Source: Caloranaerobacter ferrireducens (GTDB lineage Bacteria; Bacillota; Clostridia; Tissierellales; Thermohalobacteraceae). From it: DNA of 50,795 nt. The position numbers and the translations under genes were made by a program. Below are positions 33,834 to 42,888 of the stretch, in pieces (within the stretch, counting starts at the first letter, position 1; each line of letters starts with the position of its first letter). The notes under the pieces are model-generated. The model was not told the DNA's origin. It did not search any database and saw only the letters and a program-made list of their open reading frames with translations. Location: NCBI RefSeq assembly GCF_001730685.1, contig NZ_MDJR01000009.1:1-50795 (forward strand), in the 5' to 3' direction.

Positions 33834-35222
33834 TCACACTCTCTCTGTTTCGTTTAATTCTTCCTTAATGGACCCTTTATATTGCATACCAACGAATAAT
33901 CCAAAAAGAGTACATACACAAAGAAATAAGAAAATTAGCCAATATCCCCCATTAAATGTTAATCCGAAACGCTCTGAGATAAAAAGAAGGCCTGTTAATA
34001 TTGGAATACCAATAGCTCCTCCGCTGTTTCGGCTCAATTGAACCATTCCACCGATTATAGCTTGCTCATTTTTAGAAACTGCGCTTTGAGCTGGTAATAA
34101 AAACGTGGGTAATAGGGTCCCTATTCCAAATCCCATAGTAAAGATGAATACATATATCCAGTAATTAAATACATTCAGGAAGCTCATTGCAGTTAATATA
34201 GCTAAACTTAGAAATAAAGTTAACCATCCAATTTGGGCCAACGCTTTGTAGCTATACTTTTTTACTGCACGTCCACTAAGAATGGTTCCAAGACCTATGC
34301 CAACAGTGAGCGGAATAAGCAACTTGCCGCTATTCATAGAACCATTTCCTAAAACCTTTTCAGAGTAGAGCGGCAATATGGCAATCGCCCCATACATCAA
34401 TAATCCAATCAAGAAAGCGGTTATATTTGCTAAACGGACATTCTTGATACGAATAAATTCCGGTGGAATCACAGGATATGGATGTCGTTTTTCATGAAGA
34501 ACAAATAGAGCAAACAAAACGAGGCTTGCCACAAAAATAGACAAAGATATCTGATCTAGCCCCGTTTTCCCTAACCGAGTCCAACCTTGAATGAAAAGGG
34601 CAATGAAACTACCAAAAAGCAAAGCTCCAATCATGTCGAGTTGACGAATTGAACCGTGAGATGTTTGATTAGATGGCAAACGCAGCGGATAAATCAACAA
34701 CAGAGACAGCAGTCCAACCGGAATGACCATGTAAAACGCCCAAGGCCAACCAAAGTTTTGTGCTATGAAACCACCCAAAATCGGCCCGACCACATTCGAT
34801 AGTAATTGTGTGGCAGCATAAATCCCCATAGCAGAACCGCGCTTTTCCAAAGAAAATAAATTACTTATCAGAGCTATGGTCACTGGACCAATAGCCCCCA
34901 CACCCAATCCCTGAACCATTCGCGCCCCGATCAAAAATGTCATAGATGGGGCAAGGCCACATAGCAAAGAGCCGACTATAAAGATTGTCATTCCGATCAT
35001 ATAGAATTTCTTATAACCGTATAAGTCGGCCATCTTTGCAAACAAAGGAATCGTAATGGTAGATACGATTATGAAGCTGCTGAACACCCAACCATACCAT
35101 TGCCAACCTCCATATTCATTCATGATCTGAGGTAAGATGGTAGCAATGACTGTCTGCATCAACATATTCGCCGCTGTTCCAAAAAGAATCCCTGTAAATG
35201 GAATAGATATACGGTTACGCAT
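33834..35222 (-). CDS. MFS drug exporter (DHA2/EmrB-like)
   Basis: A 462-residue major facilitator protein with about 14 hydrophobic segments, as in the 14-helix DHA2 group. MFS motif A is seen as LFAKMADLYGYKKFYMIG (near residue 60-78), and motif C as LLSNVVGPILGGFIAQ (near 140). DHA2 members export lipophilic drugs with H+. The start is the ATG at 35220-35222, which overlaps the Rph stop codon (ATGCGTAA), so translation is coupled to rph. Codon use and GC content are higher than in the flanking genes. It is probably the efflux part of a rifamycin-resistance pair. Confidence 0.88.
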   Translation of the reverse strand: MRNRISIPFTGILFGTAANMLMQTVIATILPQIMNEYGGWQWYGWVFSSFIIVSTITIPLFAKMADLYGYKKFYMIGMTIFIVGSLLCGLAPSMTFLIGARMVQGLGVGAIGPVTIALISNLFSLEKRGSAMGIYAATQLLSNVVGPILGGFIAQNFGWPWAFYMVIPVGLLSLLLIYPLRLPSNQTSHGSIRQLDMIGALLFGSFIALFIQGWTRLGKTGLDQISLSIFVASLVLFALFVLHEKRHPYPVIPPEFIRIKNVRLANITAFLIGLLMYGAIAILPLYSEKVLGNGSMNSGKLLIPLTVGIGLGTILSGRAVKKYSYKALAQIGWLTLFLSLAILTAMSFLNVFNYWIYVFIFTMGFGIGTLLPTFLLPAQSAVSKNEQAIIGGMVQLSRNSGGAIGIPILTGLLFISERFGLTFNGGYWLIFLFLCVCTLFGLFVGMQYKGSIKEELNETERV

Positions 35223-37899
35223 CTTTATCACCTTCCAATATTTGGACGTAACCTTTTGTTCCGTCCACGCGAATATAGTCGCCGTCTTTAATAATCTCGG
35301 TTGCTCTATCGATGCCTACAACTGCAGGAATCCCATATTCGCGTGCAACCACTGCCCCGTGAGTCATCATACCGCCGACCTCCATAACCAGGCCTTTTGC
35401 TGAATTAAAGAGAGGAGTCCATCCCGGATCGGTAAAGGGTGCAACCAATATTTCACCTGGGTTGAGTTTAGCTTCCTCTGGTCTCAAAACCACTCGTGCA
35501 ACTCCTTCTACAACCCCTGCAGAAACCGGCGTACCGATCAATGCACCTTCTGGGGCTTCAATATCACGTTGTCTTCCCGTAATCACTTCTCCTTCGCTTG
35601 TCATGACACGAGGAGGAGTGAGTTTTTGGTATTGTTCGTATTTTATTTTTCGTGATTGAACAAGTTCGCGGATGTTGCCGGAAAAACGATTCTCTTCCAA
35701 TGCTAGAAGTTCTTCCAGTGATAGATAGAATACATCCTGCTCATGTTCCAAGATACCTTTACCAACAAGGGCCCGTCCTTCATCCAAAATGGCTTGCTTG
35801 TAAATATCAAAATGTTGAATAATAATGTACTTGTGATGCTCTCGCATTCCCATTCCACTACGAAATACAGTAATAAGGCGGGACATTAGTTTCTTTTTGA
35901 GATATCCGCCGCGGGTCTTTCCGATACGTGAGAGAATCTCCTTAGCCGCTTGTTCAGCTTCCCTCTCTCCCCGTCTGAACTTCTCCCGATGTTCACCGGG
36001 AGCAACACTTCGGATATGGCTCATAATGGACGGCACAAGCAGGGTTGGTGCTTCTCGCCATCGTGGATTGGTTACATCAATTTCACCGGGACAGCGCATC
36101 CCGTATTTATCCATAAATTGAACCAGCTTCTTCCCAAACGCCTCTCCTTCCCGAATCCGACCAAGCCCTTCATAAAACGTCTCATCCTTCGCCCTTTGCA
36201 GGTAGTCGATCACTTGAGGATACGGCCTTGCTGCATCAGCCAAATCTCCAATCATCAATCCCAGTTCGGTTGTAACATTTCCGGGCAACGATTTCTTTAA
36301 TTTATTTAACAAGTGAACGCTTTGCTGATCCCCCAACCACTTTTGGCTCAAACGTTCGATCAGCTTCAATGCCACAACCCCTGAAAGCGGATAAGGCACG
36401 ACATTCAAGAGCGGATAAGGCGAGGTTAGTAGCAGATTCCCGAGGCTCTCTTGGATTCGTTTGATTCTCTCTGCTCCGGAAGCCCCATTCACAAAGCTTT
36501 CACATTCTTTAATTGATCGCAGCATAAAATCATTCACGTATTTTATTCCCTGAGAAGGATCCCTGAAAAACAAGTTTTTGATGACGTTCTTGGCAAACGG
36601 AAGAACTATTCGAACCACTTTTCTTTTTATCTGTTTGTTTGGTTTACATTGAAAGTCACCGCGTTCGATTAATTCAGATATCGCACTGGCGATTAACTCA
36701 TCAATGCCGCTCAAAACGCGAGGCAAAATCTTTCGAACCGGCTTCAGGCAAAGAAGTTCAGTAATGTCAATAAATAACCTTCCGCCGGCCTCAAGAAATG
36801 CATAGCTCTCGGAACGGACCGAACCTTTTTTCCCGAAAGGGATCATGGTGCGCCAAAACGAAATCGCCAGCGGTTTCATCGCGTCTGTCATCATTTGCTG
36901 ATGGCCAAACGAAAAAAACACGTGTAATTTGTCATCCGTGATATGCGGTACTGGATAGAGAGAGGTGATAGGTCGGCTCTGTACGATGTAAAATTTCCCG
37001 TCCACCAAACACCATTCAATGTCTTGTTCCGATCCATAATGTTCCTCAATCTTCTGACCTATTTTCGCCAATTCGAGGATTTTCTGGTCAGACAGCGCTT
37101 GGACTTCTTGTTTTTCGGCAGGGATGTTCTTTGTAATTGTTCCACCTTCTGGCACAGGGTAAATCGCAATTTTCTTTCTGGATATCTGTTTTTTGATGAT
37201 TTCACCAGACCGAATTTGATATAAATCGGGTGATACAAGCCCAGATACAAGCGCTTCGCCCAAACCAAAACTGGCATTAATGGAAATGATTTTTCGATTA
37301 CCCGAAATGGGGTCCGCCGTAAACATGATCCCCGACACTTCTGGAAAAACCATTTCTTGAACGACAACCGAAAGAAATACAGAACGATGGTCGAACCCGT
37401 TTTTCGCCCGATATGAGATAGCACGATCCGTAAACAGAGAAGCCCAGCACTTTTGTATGGCATGGAGCAGTTGCTCTTGCCCTCGTACATTCAAATACGT
37501 TTCTTGTTGCCCCGCAAAAGAGGCTGTTGGCAAGTCTTCCGCCGTCGCACTGGAACGGACCGCATACGATTTTCCATCTCCGGTACGTTCCCATGCCTGC
37601 AGAATCGCAGATTGAATATCATCAGGCATGGAAATGGATTGCAGGTGTTCCCGAATACGTTTTCCCAATATACGGATTTCTTTTAAAGAGTCCGGACTTA
37701 CCCTATCGAGCTGGTTGAAAAGTTCACCCATCTCTTGACTTGTTTCGATAAATTTACGATAGGCCAAAGTCGTCACGCAAAAACCTTGTGGAACCGGAAT
37801 TCCTGCTTTTGTCATTTCACCCAGATTTGCTCCCTTTCCGCCCACTAACGGCAAGTGTGTCTTATCGATCTCTTTGAAATACAATATGTATTTCTCCAT
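35215..37899 (-). CDS. rph: Rifampicin phosphotransferase-like enzyme (PEP-synthase family)
   Basis: An 894-residue three-domain protein: an N-terminal ATP-grasp domain (GGKGANLGEM at 19-28, YAVRSSATAEDLPTASFAGQ near 110, DIEWCLVDGKFYIVQSRPI near 300), a central antibiotic-binding region, and a C-terminal swivelling His domain (TDPGWTPLF, then GGMMTHGAVVAREYGIPAVVG with the phosphocarrier His about 847). This architecture is shared by PEP synthase and by Rph, which inactivates rifamycins by phosphorylation using ATP. It lacks the C-terminal PEP-binding barrel of true PEP synthase, so Rph is the better call. Similarity to Bacillus 'pps' supports this. The gene is GC-richer than the region. Confidence 0.85.
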   Translation of the reverse strand: MEKYILYFKEIDKTHLPLVGGKGANLGEMTKAGIPVPQGFCVTTLAYRKFIETSQEMGELFNQLDRVSPDSLKEIRILGKRIREHLQSISMPDDIQSAILQAWERTGDGKSYAVRSSATAEDLPTASFAGQQETYLNVRGQEQLLHAIQKCWASLFTDRAISYRAKNGFDHRSVFLSVVVQEMVFPEVSGIMFTADPISGNRKIISINASFGLGEALVSGLVSPDLYQIRSGEIIKKQISRKKIAIYPVPEGGTITKNIPAEKQEVQALSDQKILELAKIGQKIEEHYGSEQDIEWCLVDGKFYIVQSRPITSLYPVPHITDDKLHVFFSFGHQQMMTDAMKPLAISFWRTMIPFGKKGSVRSESYAFLEAGGRLFIDITELLCLKPVRKILPRVLSGIDELIASAISELIERGDFQCKPNKQIKRKVVRIVLPFAKNVIKNLFFRDPSQGIKYVNDFMLRSIKECESFVNGASGAERIKRIQESLGNLLLTSPYPLLNVVPYPLSGVVALKLIERLSQKWLGDQQSVHLLNKLKKSLPGNVTTELGLMIGDLADAARPYPQVIDYLQRAKDETFYEGLGRIREGEAFGKKLVQFMDKYGMRCPGEIDVTNPRWREAPTLLVPSIMSHIRSVAPGEHREKFRRGEREAEQAAKEILSRIGKTRGGYLKKKLMSRLITVFRSGMGMREHHKYIIIQHFDIYKQAILDEGRALVGKGILEHEQDVFYLSLEELLALEENRFSGNIRELVQSRKIKYEQYQKLTPPRVMTSEGEVITGRQRDIEAPEGALIGTPVSAGVVEGVARVVLRPEEAKLNPGEILVAPFTDPGWTPLFNSAKGLVMEVGGMMTHGAVVAREYGIPAVVGIDRATEIIKDGDYIRVDGTKGYVQILEGDKDA

Positions 37900-38143
37900 T
37901 TCATCATCCCTCCTCTTCGTTTATCCCCTGCATTCATTTGGCACCCAGAGAAGCTTTATCTAGCCATGTCTACACTTTAAAGAATTTATGGAACCAGGGG
38001 GACGTTTATATTATTTACGGTTTCCAAACGACGTGCGATAGCCCCTCCTGCTACTACAGATCAGCGGGGGGCAGTCAACAATTTGCATATTTGCCACGTT
38101 TACTTCGCAAAATAGGAATCTGTTACAAAAAAATCAGAATCCA
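37900..38143. other. Spacer between rph and tetR
   Basis: About 240 bp between the 3' end of the regulator and rph on the minus strand. It contains an rph ribosome binding site (GAGGGATGATGAA) and a GC-rich stretch near 38040-38075. I found no second copy of the candidate operator ATCTAC-N10-GTAGAT. It may hold an internal terminator/promoter for rph, but this is not clear. Confidence 0.35.
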
Positions 38144-38734
38144 TCAGAGCTTGACGTTTGGCTCAAATATCTTTGGTTCCACAATTCCCGTACAGAAGAT
38201 TTTGATTAAAGCATCCAAAACGTCCACCATTGAGAACCCATGTCGAGAAAGAGAATCGGGTCTGATTAAAGCCTGTCCTGCCTCAAAAAAAATCACCATT
38301 GCCAGACGCGGCTCAATATCTTTTACCAACCCGGCATCCTGAGCCCGCTGTAACAAACGCTCAATGAATTTGATTTTTTCAGCCCTATGTTGTTCGATTC
38401 GTTTCCATAAGTCAGGAAGATATTTTTGTACATCCTCTAAAAACAAAGGTCCAAGAAGAGTAATTTGATCCTTCACTTGTATTAACGCATCCTGAAGAGC
38501 ATGCAGAGGGTCGGACTGTTGGGATTCCGCCATATCGATAATTTCATTTACCCGACCTAGCGCACCTTCTATTACAGCAGCTGCTATTTCCTCTTTCCCG
38601 GAAAAATATTGGTAAATCGTCTTTTTACTCATTCCCAATCGATCGGCCAAATCACTAATAGTTACGCTCTTATACCCCCGAGCATTAAACAAATCATGGG
38701 CCGCCTGAACAATACGCAAGCGATTATCTTCCAT
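38144..38734 (-). CDS. TetR-family transcriptional regulator
   Basis: A 196-residue repressor with an N-terminal TetR helix-turn-helix (VTISDLADRLGMSKKTIYQYFSGKEEIAAAV, residues about 24-54) and a helical ligand-binding C-terminal domain. RBS AGGTGTTTT supports the start. It precedes rph and the MFS gene on the same strand and probably controls them in response to the drug. Base composition is like the other cassette genes. Confidence 0.9.
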   Translation of the reverse strand: MEDNRLRIVQAAHDLFNARGYKSVTISDLADRLGMSKKTIYQYFSGKEEIAAAVIEGALGRVNEIIDMAESQQSDPLHALQDALIQVKDQITLLGPLFLEDVQKYLPDLWKRIEQHRAEKIKFIERLLQRAQDAGLVKDIEPRLAMVIFFEAGQALIRPDSLSRHGFSMVDVLDALIKIFCTGIVEPKIFEPNVKL

Positions 38735-38781
38735 AAAACACCTCCAATCAGTTTTAAGAAAACCAAGGAAACCAAAAATGT

Positions 38782-38803
38782 ATCTACAGTTTCTAAGGTA
38801 GAT
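38782..38803 (-). promoter_or_regulatory. Candidate TetR operator
   Basis: ATCTAC-N10-GTAGAT, a 6-bp inverted repeat, centred about 58 bp upstream of the tetR start and overlapping the downstream end of the -10 box of its promoter. Binding here would block transcription, so autorepression is likely. Confidence 0.5.
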
Positions 38804-38830
38804 TATAAATCACATTAATATGTTCGTCAA
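38802..38830 (-). promoter_or_regulatory. Promoter of the tetR-rph-MFS cassette
   Basis: TTGACG (38825-38830) and TATAAT (38802-38807) on the minus strand with an exact 17-bp spacer. Confidence 0.8.
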
Positions 38831-38936
38831 CAAATTTTTTTCGAGACGCATCGCCGATTCTTAATATGTGGAACAAATCGTTTTTAACTGCATACGGATT
38901 TGTTGTTATTAAATATTTAACTAGCTACAAATAACC

Positions 38937-39175
38937 TTCATGTACTGCCCATATGGTAGAAGTAAACCCCTCTTCATCAACTTCATTTATAGCACTACCA
39001 GCTTCATAGTAACCTATGTTTCATACATATTTGCTCAGAAGGAATCTTTTCAACAATACCAACTGAACATTTATCAAGTTAATTTATATTAGAAAAAACT
39101 GATACAATTTTATTTTCTTTAATCGAAGACTGCAGTGATAATATTATATTTGACTGTTCTATATTTAAACACCTC
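38937..39175 (-). pseudogene. Decayed gene on the far side of the cassette
   Basis: Reading the minus strand, a good GGAGGTG ribosome binding site at about 39170 leads into a broken frame. Coding-like pieces persist, such as VGIVEKIPSEQICMK and, after a shift, YYEAGSAINEVDEEGFTSTI with a stop near 38945. Several stops and frame shifts interrupt it. I do not recognise the parent. Confidence 0.4.
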
Positions 39176-39302
39176 CATTAAGCGATTAATTTTATTACTT
39201 AAAATTCCTTTTATTTGACTTATATTTACAAACAGTTTATATTTCAATTAGAACACCTTATTTTTAGTAATATATAGCTTTATCTTGCTTTGTTATAGTT
39301 TT
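39176..39302. other. AT-rich spacer, nothing identified
   Basis: Short AT-rich stretch between the decayed gene and the pepV terminator. No feature seen. Confidence 0.3.
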
Positions 39303-39339
39303 CAAAAAAGGCTAACAGCAAAGATAATAGCTGTTAGCC
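39303..39339 (-). terminator. pepV terminator
   Basis: A 10-bp perfect stem, GGCTAACAGC (39310-39319) with GCTGTTAGCC (39330-39339), and a run of six U on the minus strand. Confidence 0.85.
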
Positions 39340-39356
39340 AATAAATCAGTAAAATA

Positions 39357-40757
39357 CTATCTTGCAAGCTCATATAAAGCTTTTGCATATAATTTTGTTA
39401 TTTTAATCAAATCATCTATAGCTATATATTCATCTTTTTGATGAGCTAATTCTTCTTGACCAGGGAATAATGGTCCAAATGCCACAGCATTTTTCATAGC
39501 TCTTGCATAAGTTCCCCCACCTATTGTTATAGGCTTACTTTCATGGTCACCAGTAACTTCCCTATACACACTCATTAATTTTTGAACAAGTGTATCTTCA
39601 CTTGGAACATATATAGGTGGTAAATGTTCTATATGTACTATTTTTACTCCCGTACCTTTCAATTCTTCCTCCATTCCCTTATAAACATCTTCACTCTTAT
39701 ATTCTATCGGATATCTTATATTCACTAAAACTTTAACCTCATCTTCATTCATATTTATAACACCAACATTAAATACTAATTTACCAGACACACTATCTTC
39801 AAATCCACAGCCTATAGATTGACCATTATATTCCATACCTATTTTTTTATTGTATAACTTAACAAATTCACTTGCATCACAATCACATTCAACTACTTCT
39901 CCTAAAAATGCAATCAACTGAGAAATAGCGTTTTTCCCTGCCTGTGGAGTACTACCATGTGCAGATATACCATAAGACTTAATTATTACCTGCTTTCCTT
40001 TATCCTCTAATGAAAGTTTATATCCTGTTCTTTCTACAAATTTATCAAATTTCTCTTTAACAAAACCTTTCTTTTCATCAACTACTTCAAGCATTGCCTC
40101 ACAATAGTCTGGAACCATATTAGGTCTATTACCACCTTTTATATAGTTTATCTTAACTGCACAATTACATTTCTTTTCAAATTTTTTCTCAATATTAAAA
40201 ATTAATATACCCATTTCACCATGTATAACTGGAAAGTCTGCATCTGGTGTAAAAGCTAAATCTGGAGCCTTTACTTTCTTAAGATAATAATTAATACCGC
40301 CCCATCCAGATTCTTCATTAGTTCCAAATATTATTCTGATTTTTTTATTAAGTTTAGCTCCCGACTCTTTTATAGACTTCATAGCATATAAAGCAGCTAC
40401 TGTAGGTCCCTTATCATCAATAGCACCTCTACCATATATTTTTCCGTCATGTATTTCAGCAGCATAAGGTGGATAAGTCCAGCCATCACCTTCTGGAACA
40501 ACATCTAAATGTACTAATACTCCTACAACTTCGTCTCCTTCTCCTAAATCTGCATGTCCTGCATATCCATCAACATTTAAAGTTTCAAAACCCATACTTT
40601 CAGCTAATTTCAATGCATATTCAAGTGCTTCATTTGGTCCTTCGCCAAATGGCATGCCTGATTTTGGCTCACCTTCAACACTCTTTATTCTTATAAGTTC
40701 TTGAGTCGATTTAATAATGTCATCTTTGTAACTATCTATTATTTTTTCAAAATCCAT
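39357..40757 (-). CDS. pepV: Dipeptidase PepV (M20 metallopeptidase)
   Basis: This 466-residue cytosolic dipeptidase carries two metal sites: HLDVVPEGDGW (H83, D85), GRGAIDDKGP (near 110-118) and the general base Glu in FGTNEESGW. A lid domain is inserted (about 185-380), as in Lactobacillus PepV and the Sapep group. It hydrolyses dipeptides with broad specificity, feeding amino acids to fermentation. The start is supported by AGGAGGTTTTGTT. It stands alone between the cassette and the FtsH-like gene, and fits with the OPT transporter 3 kb away. Confidence 0.93.
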   Translation of the reverse strand: MDFEKIIDSYKDDIIKSTQELIRIKSVEGEPKSGMPFGEGPNEALEYALKLAESMGFETLNVDGYAGHADLGEGDEVVGVLVHLDVVPEGDGWTYPPYAAEIHDGKIYGRGAIDDKGPTVAALYAMKSIKESGAKLNKKIRIIFGTNEESGWGGINYYLKKVKAPDLAFTPDADFPVIHGEMGILIFNIEKKFEKKCNCAVKINYIKGGNRPNMVPDYCEAMLEVVDEKKGFVKEKFDKFVERTGYKLSLEDKGKQVIIKSYGISAHGSTPQAGKNAISQLIAFLGEVVECDCDASEFVKLYNKKIGMEYNGQSIGCGFEDSVSGKLVFNVGVINMNEDEVKVLVNIRYPIEYKSEDVYKGMEEELKGTGVKIVHIEHLPPIYVPSEDTLVQKLMSVYREVTGDHESKPITIGGGTYARAMKNAVAFGPLFPGQEELAHQKDEYIAIDDLIKITKLYAKALYELAR

Positions 40758-40959
40758 AACAAAACCTCCTTTTTCAAAAACTGAAATTTAAAATTTAATA
40801 TAGTCATTATAACTATTCTATATACTATTTATTTTTCCTCTATAACTTCTATATCTATTAAATATTACATATCCATTTGGTTAAACTAATAATAAAACTA
40901 AACGAAAAAAATTAATAATCTGACTTAAAAATATCACATTAATAAAGGGTGATTCTATA
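40758..40959. other. Divergent upstream region of pepV and ftsH-like gene
   Basis: About 200 bp, AT-rich, must contain the pepV (minus) and FtsH-like (plus) promoters, but I see no clear consensus boxes. No ORF. Confidence 0.3.
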
Positions 40960-42519
40960 TTGAAAAAGAGAATAGTATTCGCATTAACTATAATCAGTTT
41001 AACAATATCTACACTTTTACTTCATGATAAATATTTAACTTTTCTATCACTTAATAACTTTACATTAGGTGATAGTTTCCTTATTTGGATCATATCTTTA
41101 TGTTTATTAATATATTATCTAAAACTCGACAGTAAACCTCAGCTAGTTCCTGCAGCTATTACTAGTGAAAAGAAAAAAAAGGAAGATGGCTCAAAAGATA
41201 ATAACAAGCCAAAAGTCTCATTTAATGATGTTGCAGGATTAGATGAAATAAAAGAAGAACTTCAAGAAGTTATTGATTTTATCAATAACTCCGAAAAATA
41301 TAACAAAATGGGAGCTAAAATTCCAAATGGCATACTTTTTTATGGACCACCTGGTACTGGCAAAACTCTTCTAGCTAAAGCCGTAGCAGGTGAAACTAAT
41401 TCATCATTTTTCTATGCTAGTGGTTCAGAATTCGTAGAAAAATATGTAGGTGTCGGAGCCAAAAGAATAAGGACTTTATTTGAAAAAGCAAAAAAAGAAG
41501 CTCCTAGTATAATATTTATTGATGAAATTGATGCAATAGGTTCAAAGAGAAACCTAGATAGTAATAACGAAAAAGACCAAACATTGAATCAGTTGCTAAT
41601 TGAAATGGACGGTTTTAATAAAAATCAAACTATCATTGTAATTGGTGCAACAAATAGACTTGATCTATTAGACGAAGCTCTACTTAGACCAGGAAGATTC
41701 GATAGGCATATATATGTTGGTAACCCTAATGTAAAAGCCAGAGAAGAAATATTAAAGGTTCACACTAAAAATAAACCTCTAGACTCAAGTGTCAAAATTG
41801 AAGAAATAGCAAAAAAAACTCATGGATTTTCTGGAGCTCAATTAGCTAATATAGCCAATGAAGCTGCTATAATAGCTGTAAGAAAGAATAAAACTCTAAT
41901 AGACATTGAAGATTTTAACTCTGCTATAGAAAGAGTAATTGCTGGTTTAGAACTAAAACATCCATCTATTTTATTCAAGGAAAAAAATATAGTTGCTCAT
42001 CACGAAGCAGGCCATGCGCTTATAGGTAAACTACTAAAGGTTGATATGATTCAAAAAATCTCTATAGTGCCTAGAGGTCAGGCTTTAGGATATGTATTAA
42101 AATTTCCTGATGAGGATAGATATTTACACACCAAAAAAGAACTTATTTCTAAAATTATGGTTCTTTTAGGAGGAAGAGCCGCTGAAGAAATAATTTTTAG
42201 TGAAATAACAACCGGTGCAAAAGATGACTTGGCTAAGGCCACTGAAATTGCTCAAGAAATGGTGTGTAGCTACGGCATGAGTTCGTTAGGAAATATAGCT
42301 ATTAAAGAACAATATATAAAATATAATATAGATAAAATAGAAAAAGAAATAAAAATGATAATAGATGATTGCTATAAAAAAACTTTAGAGCTAATTGAAG
42401 AAAATAAAATAATCCTTATAGATATCGCAAATTATCTTCTTGAATATGAAACAATCGAAGGTAATGAATTAGATAACATATTTTCTAAGTATAAAGTTCC
42501 TTTAAAAACTGCCACTTAA
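40960..42519 (+). CDS. Short FtsH-like AAA+ membrane protease
   Basis: A 519-residue FtsH-type protein with two N-terminal helices (about 5-21 and 39-54) separated by only ~17 residues, where E. coli-type FtsH has a ~70-residue outer domain. The AAA+ module has Walker A GPPGTGKT (129-136), Walker B IIFIDEID (184-191) and an arginine-finger region RPGRFDRHI. The zinc protease motif HEAGH is at 348-352 and the third ligand in GAKDDLAKAT (D423). The C-terminus is about 100 residues shorter than usual. The start is a TTG after AGGGTG. It degrades membrane or misfolded proteins; whether it replaces or supplements a normal FtsH elsewhere is unknown. Confidence 0.85.
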   Translation: MKKRIVFALTIISLTISTLLLHDKYLTFLSLNNFTLGDSFLIWIISLCLLIYYLKLDSKPQLVPAAITSEKKKKEDGSKDNNKPKVSFNDVAGLDEIKEELQEVIDFINNSEKYNKMGAKIPNGILFYGPPGTGKTLLAKAVAGETNSSFFYASGSEFVEKYVGVGAKRIRTLFEKAKKEAPSIIFIDEIDAIGSKRNLDSNNEKDQTLNQLLIEMDGFNKNQTIIVIGATNRLDLLDEALLRPGRFDRHIYVGNPNVKAREEILKVHTKNKPLDSSVKIEEIAKKTHGFSGAQLANIANEAAIIAVRKNKTLIDIEDFNSAIERVIAGLELKHPSILFKEKNIVAHHEAGHALIGKLLKVDMIQKISIVPRGQALGYVLKFPDEDRYLHTKKELISKIMVLLGGRAAEEIIFSEITTGAKDDLAKATEIAQEMVCSYGMSSLGNIAIKEQYIKYNIDKIEKEIKMIIDDCYKKTLELIEENKIILIDIANYLLEYETIEGNELDNIFSKYKVPLKTAT

Positions 42520-42545
42520 TGCCACTAATTTGTGGCATTTTTTTC
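42518..42545. terminator. Bidirectional terminator
   Basis: AATGCCAC (42518-42525) pairs with GTGGCATT (42532-42539), then T. It lies right after the FtsH-like stop, and the converging minus-strand gene ends at 42525. Confidence 0.85.
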
Positions 42546-42887
42546 TTTTAAATAATATTTTTTAGGTTTACTTTTATAATCAATCTCTAACATACCTTTT
42601 CTAACCATCTCTTGTAATAAAGATTTAGTAAAATCTTCTGTATTCTTTATTATAAGCTTTCTTTTGCTACCAAAATTCGAAACCCTAAGATTGGATAATA
42701 TATTTCCTAATTCCTTTTTAGTCATTGCACCATTTCTTTTTAAAGCACTTATTACTTTTCTTTGGGCTTTTTTAGTCAATTTAATTTTTAATTCTGTATC
42801 CATCCTCTGTTCTTTTACATATCCCCATGAATATATAAACATTGTTGCTAAAGCAAAAAACACAATTCCTAATATGTAATTAATCAT
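42525..42887 (-). CDS. Membrane-anchored winged-helix-like protein, unknown
   Basis: A 120-residue protein with one N-terminal helix (3-20) and a basic soluble C-terminal region in which LTKKAQRKVISALKRNGAMTKKELGNIL and the following helices look like a winged helix, ending KKYYLKE. I do not recognise the family. It begins only one base after the PqqD-like gene's stop, so the two are one unit. The arrangement suggests a membrane-tethered nucleic-acid-binding domain, but that is inference. Confidence 0.55.
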   Translation of the reverse strand: MINYILGIVFFALATMFIYSWGYVKEQRMDTELKIKLTKKAQRKVISALKRNGAMTKKELGNILSNLRVSNFGSKRKLIIKNTEDFTKSLLQEMVRKGMLEIDYKSKPKKYYLKEKNATN

Positions 42888-42888
42888 A

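Noticed and set aside
35950-37490. Several open frames inside rph on both strands
   Set aside because: They overlap a clear full-length gene, follow from its higher GC content, and resemble no protein.
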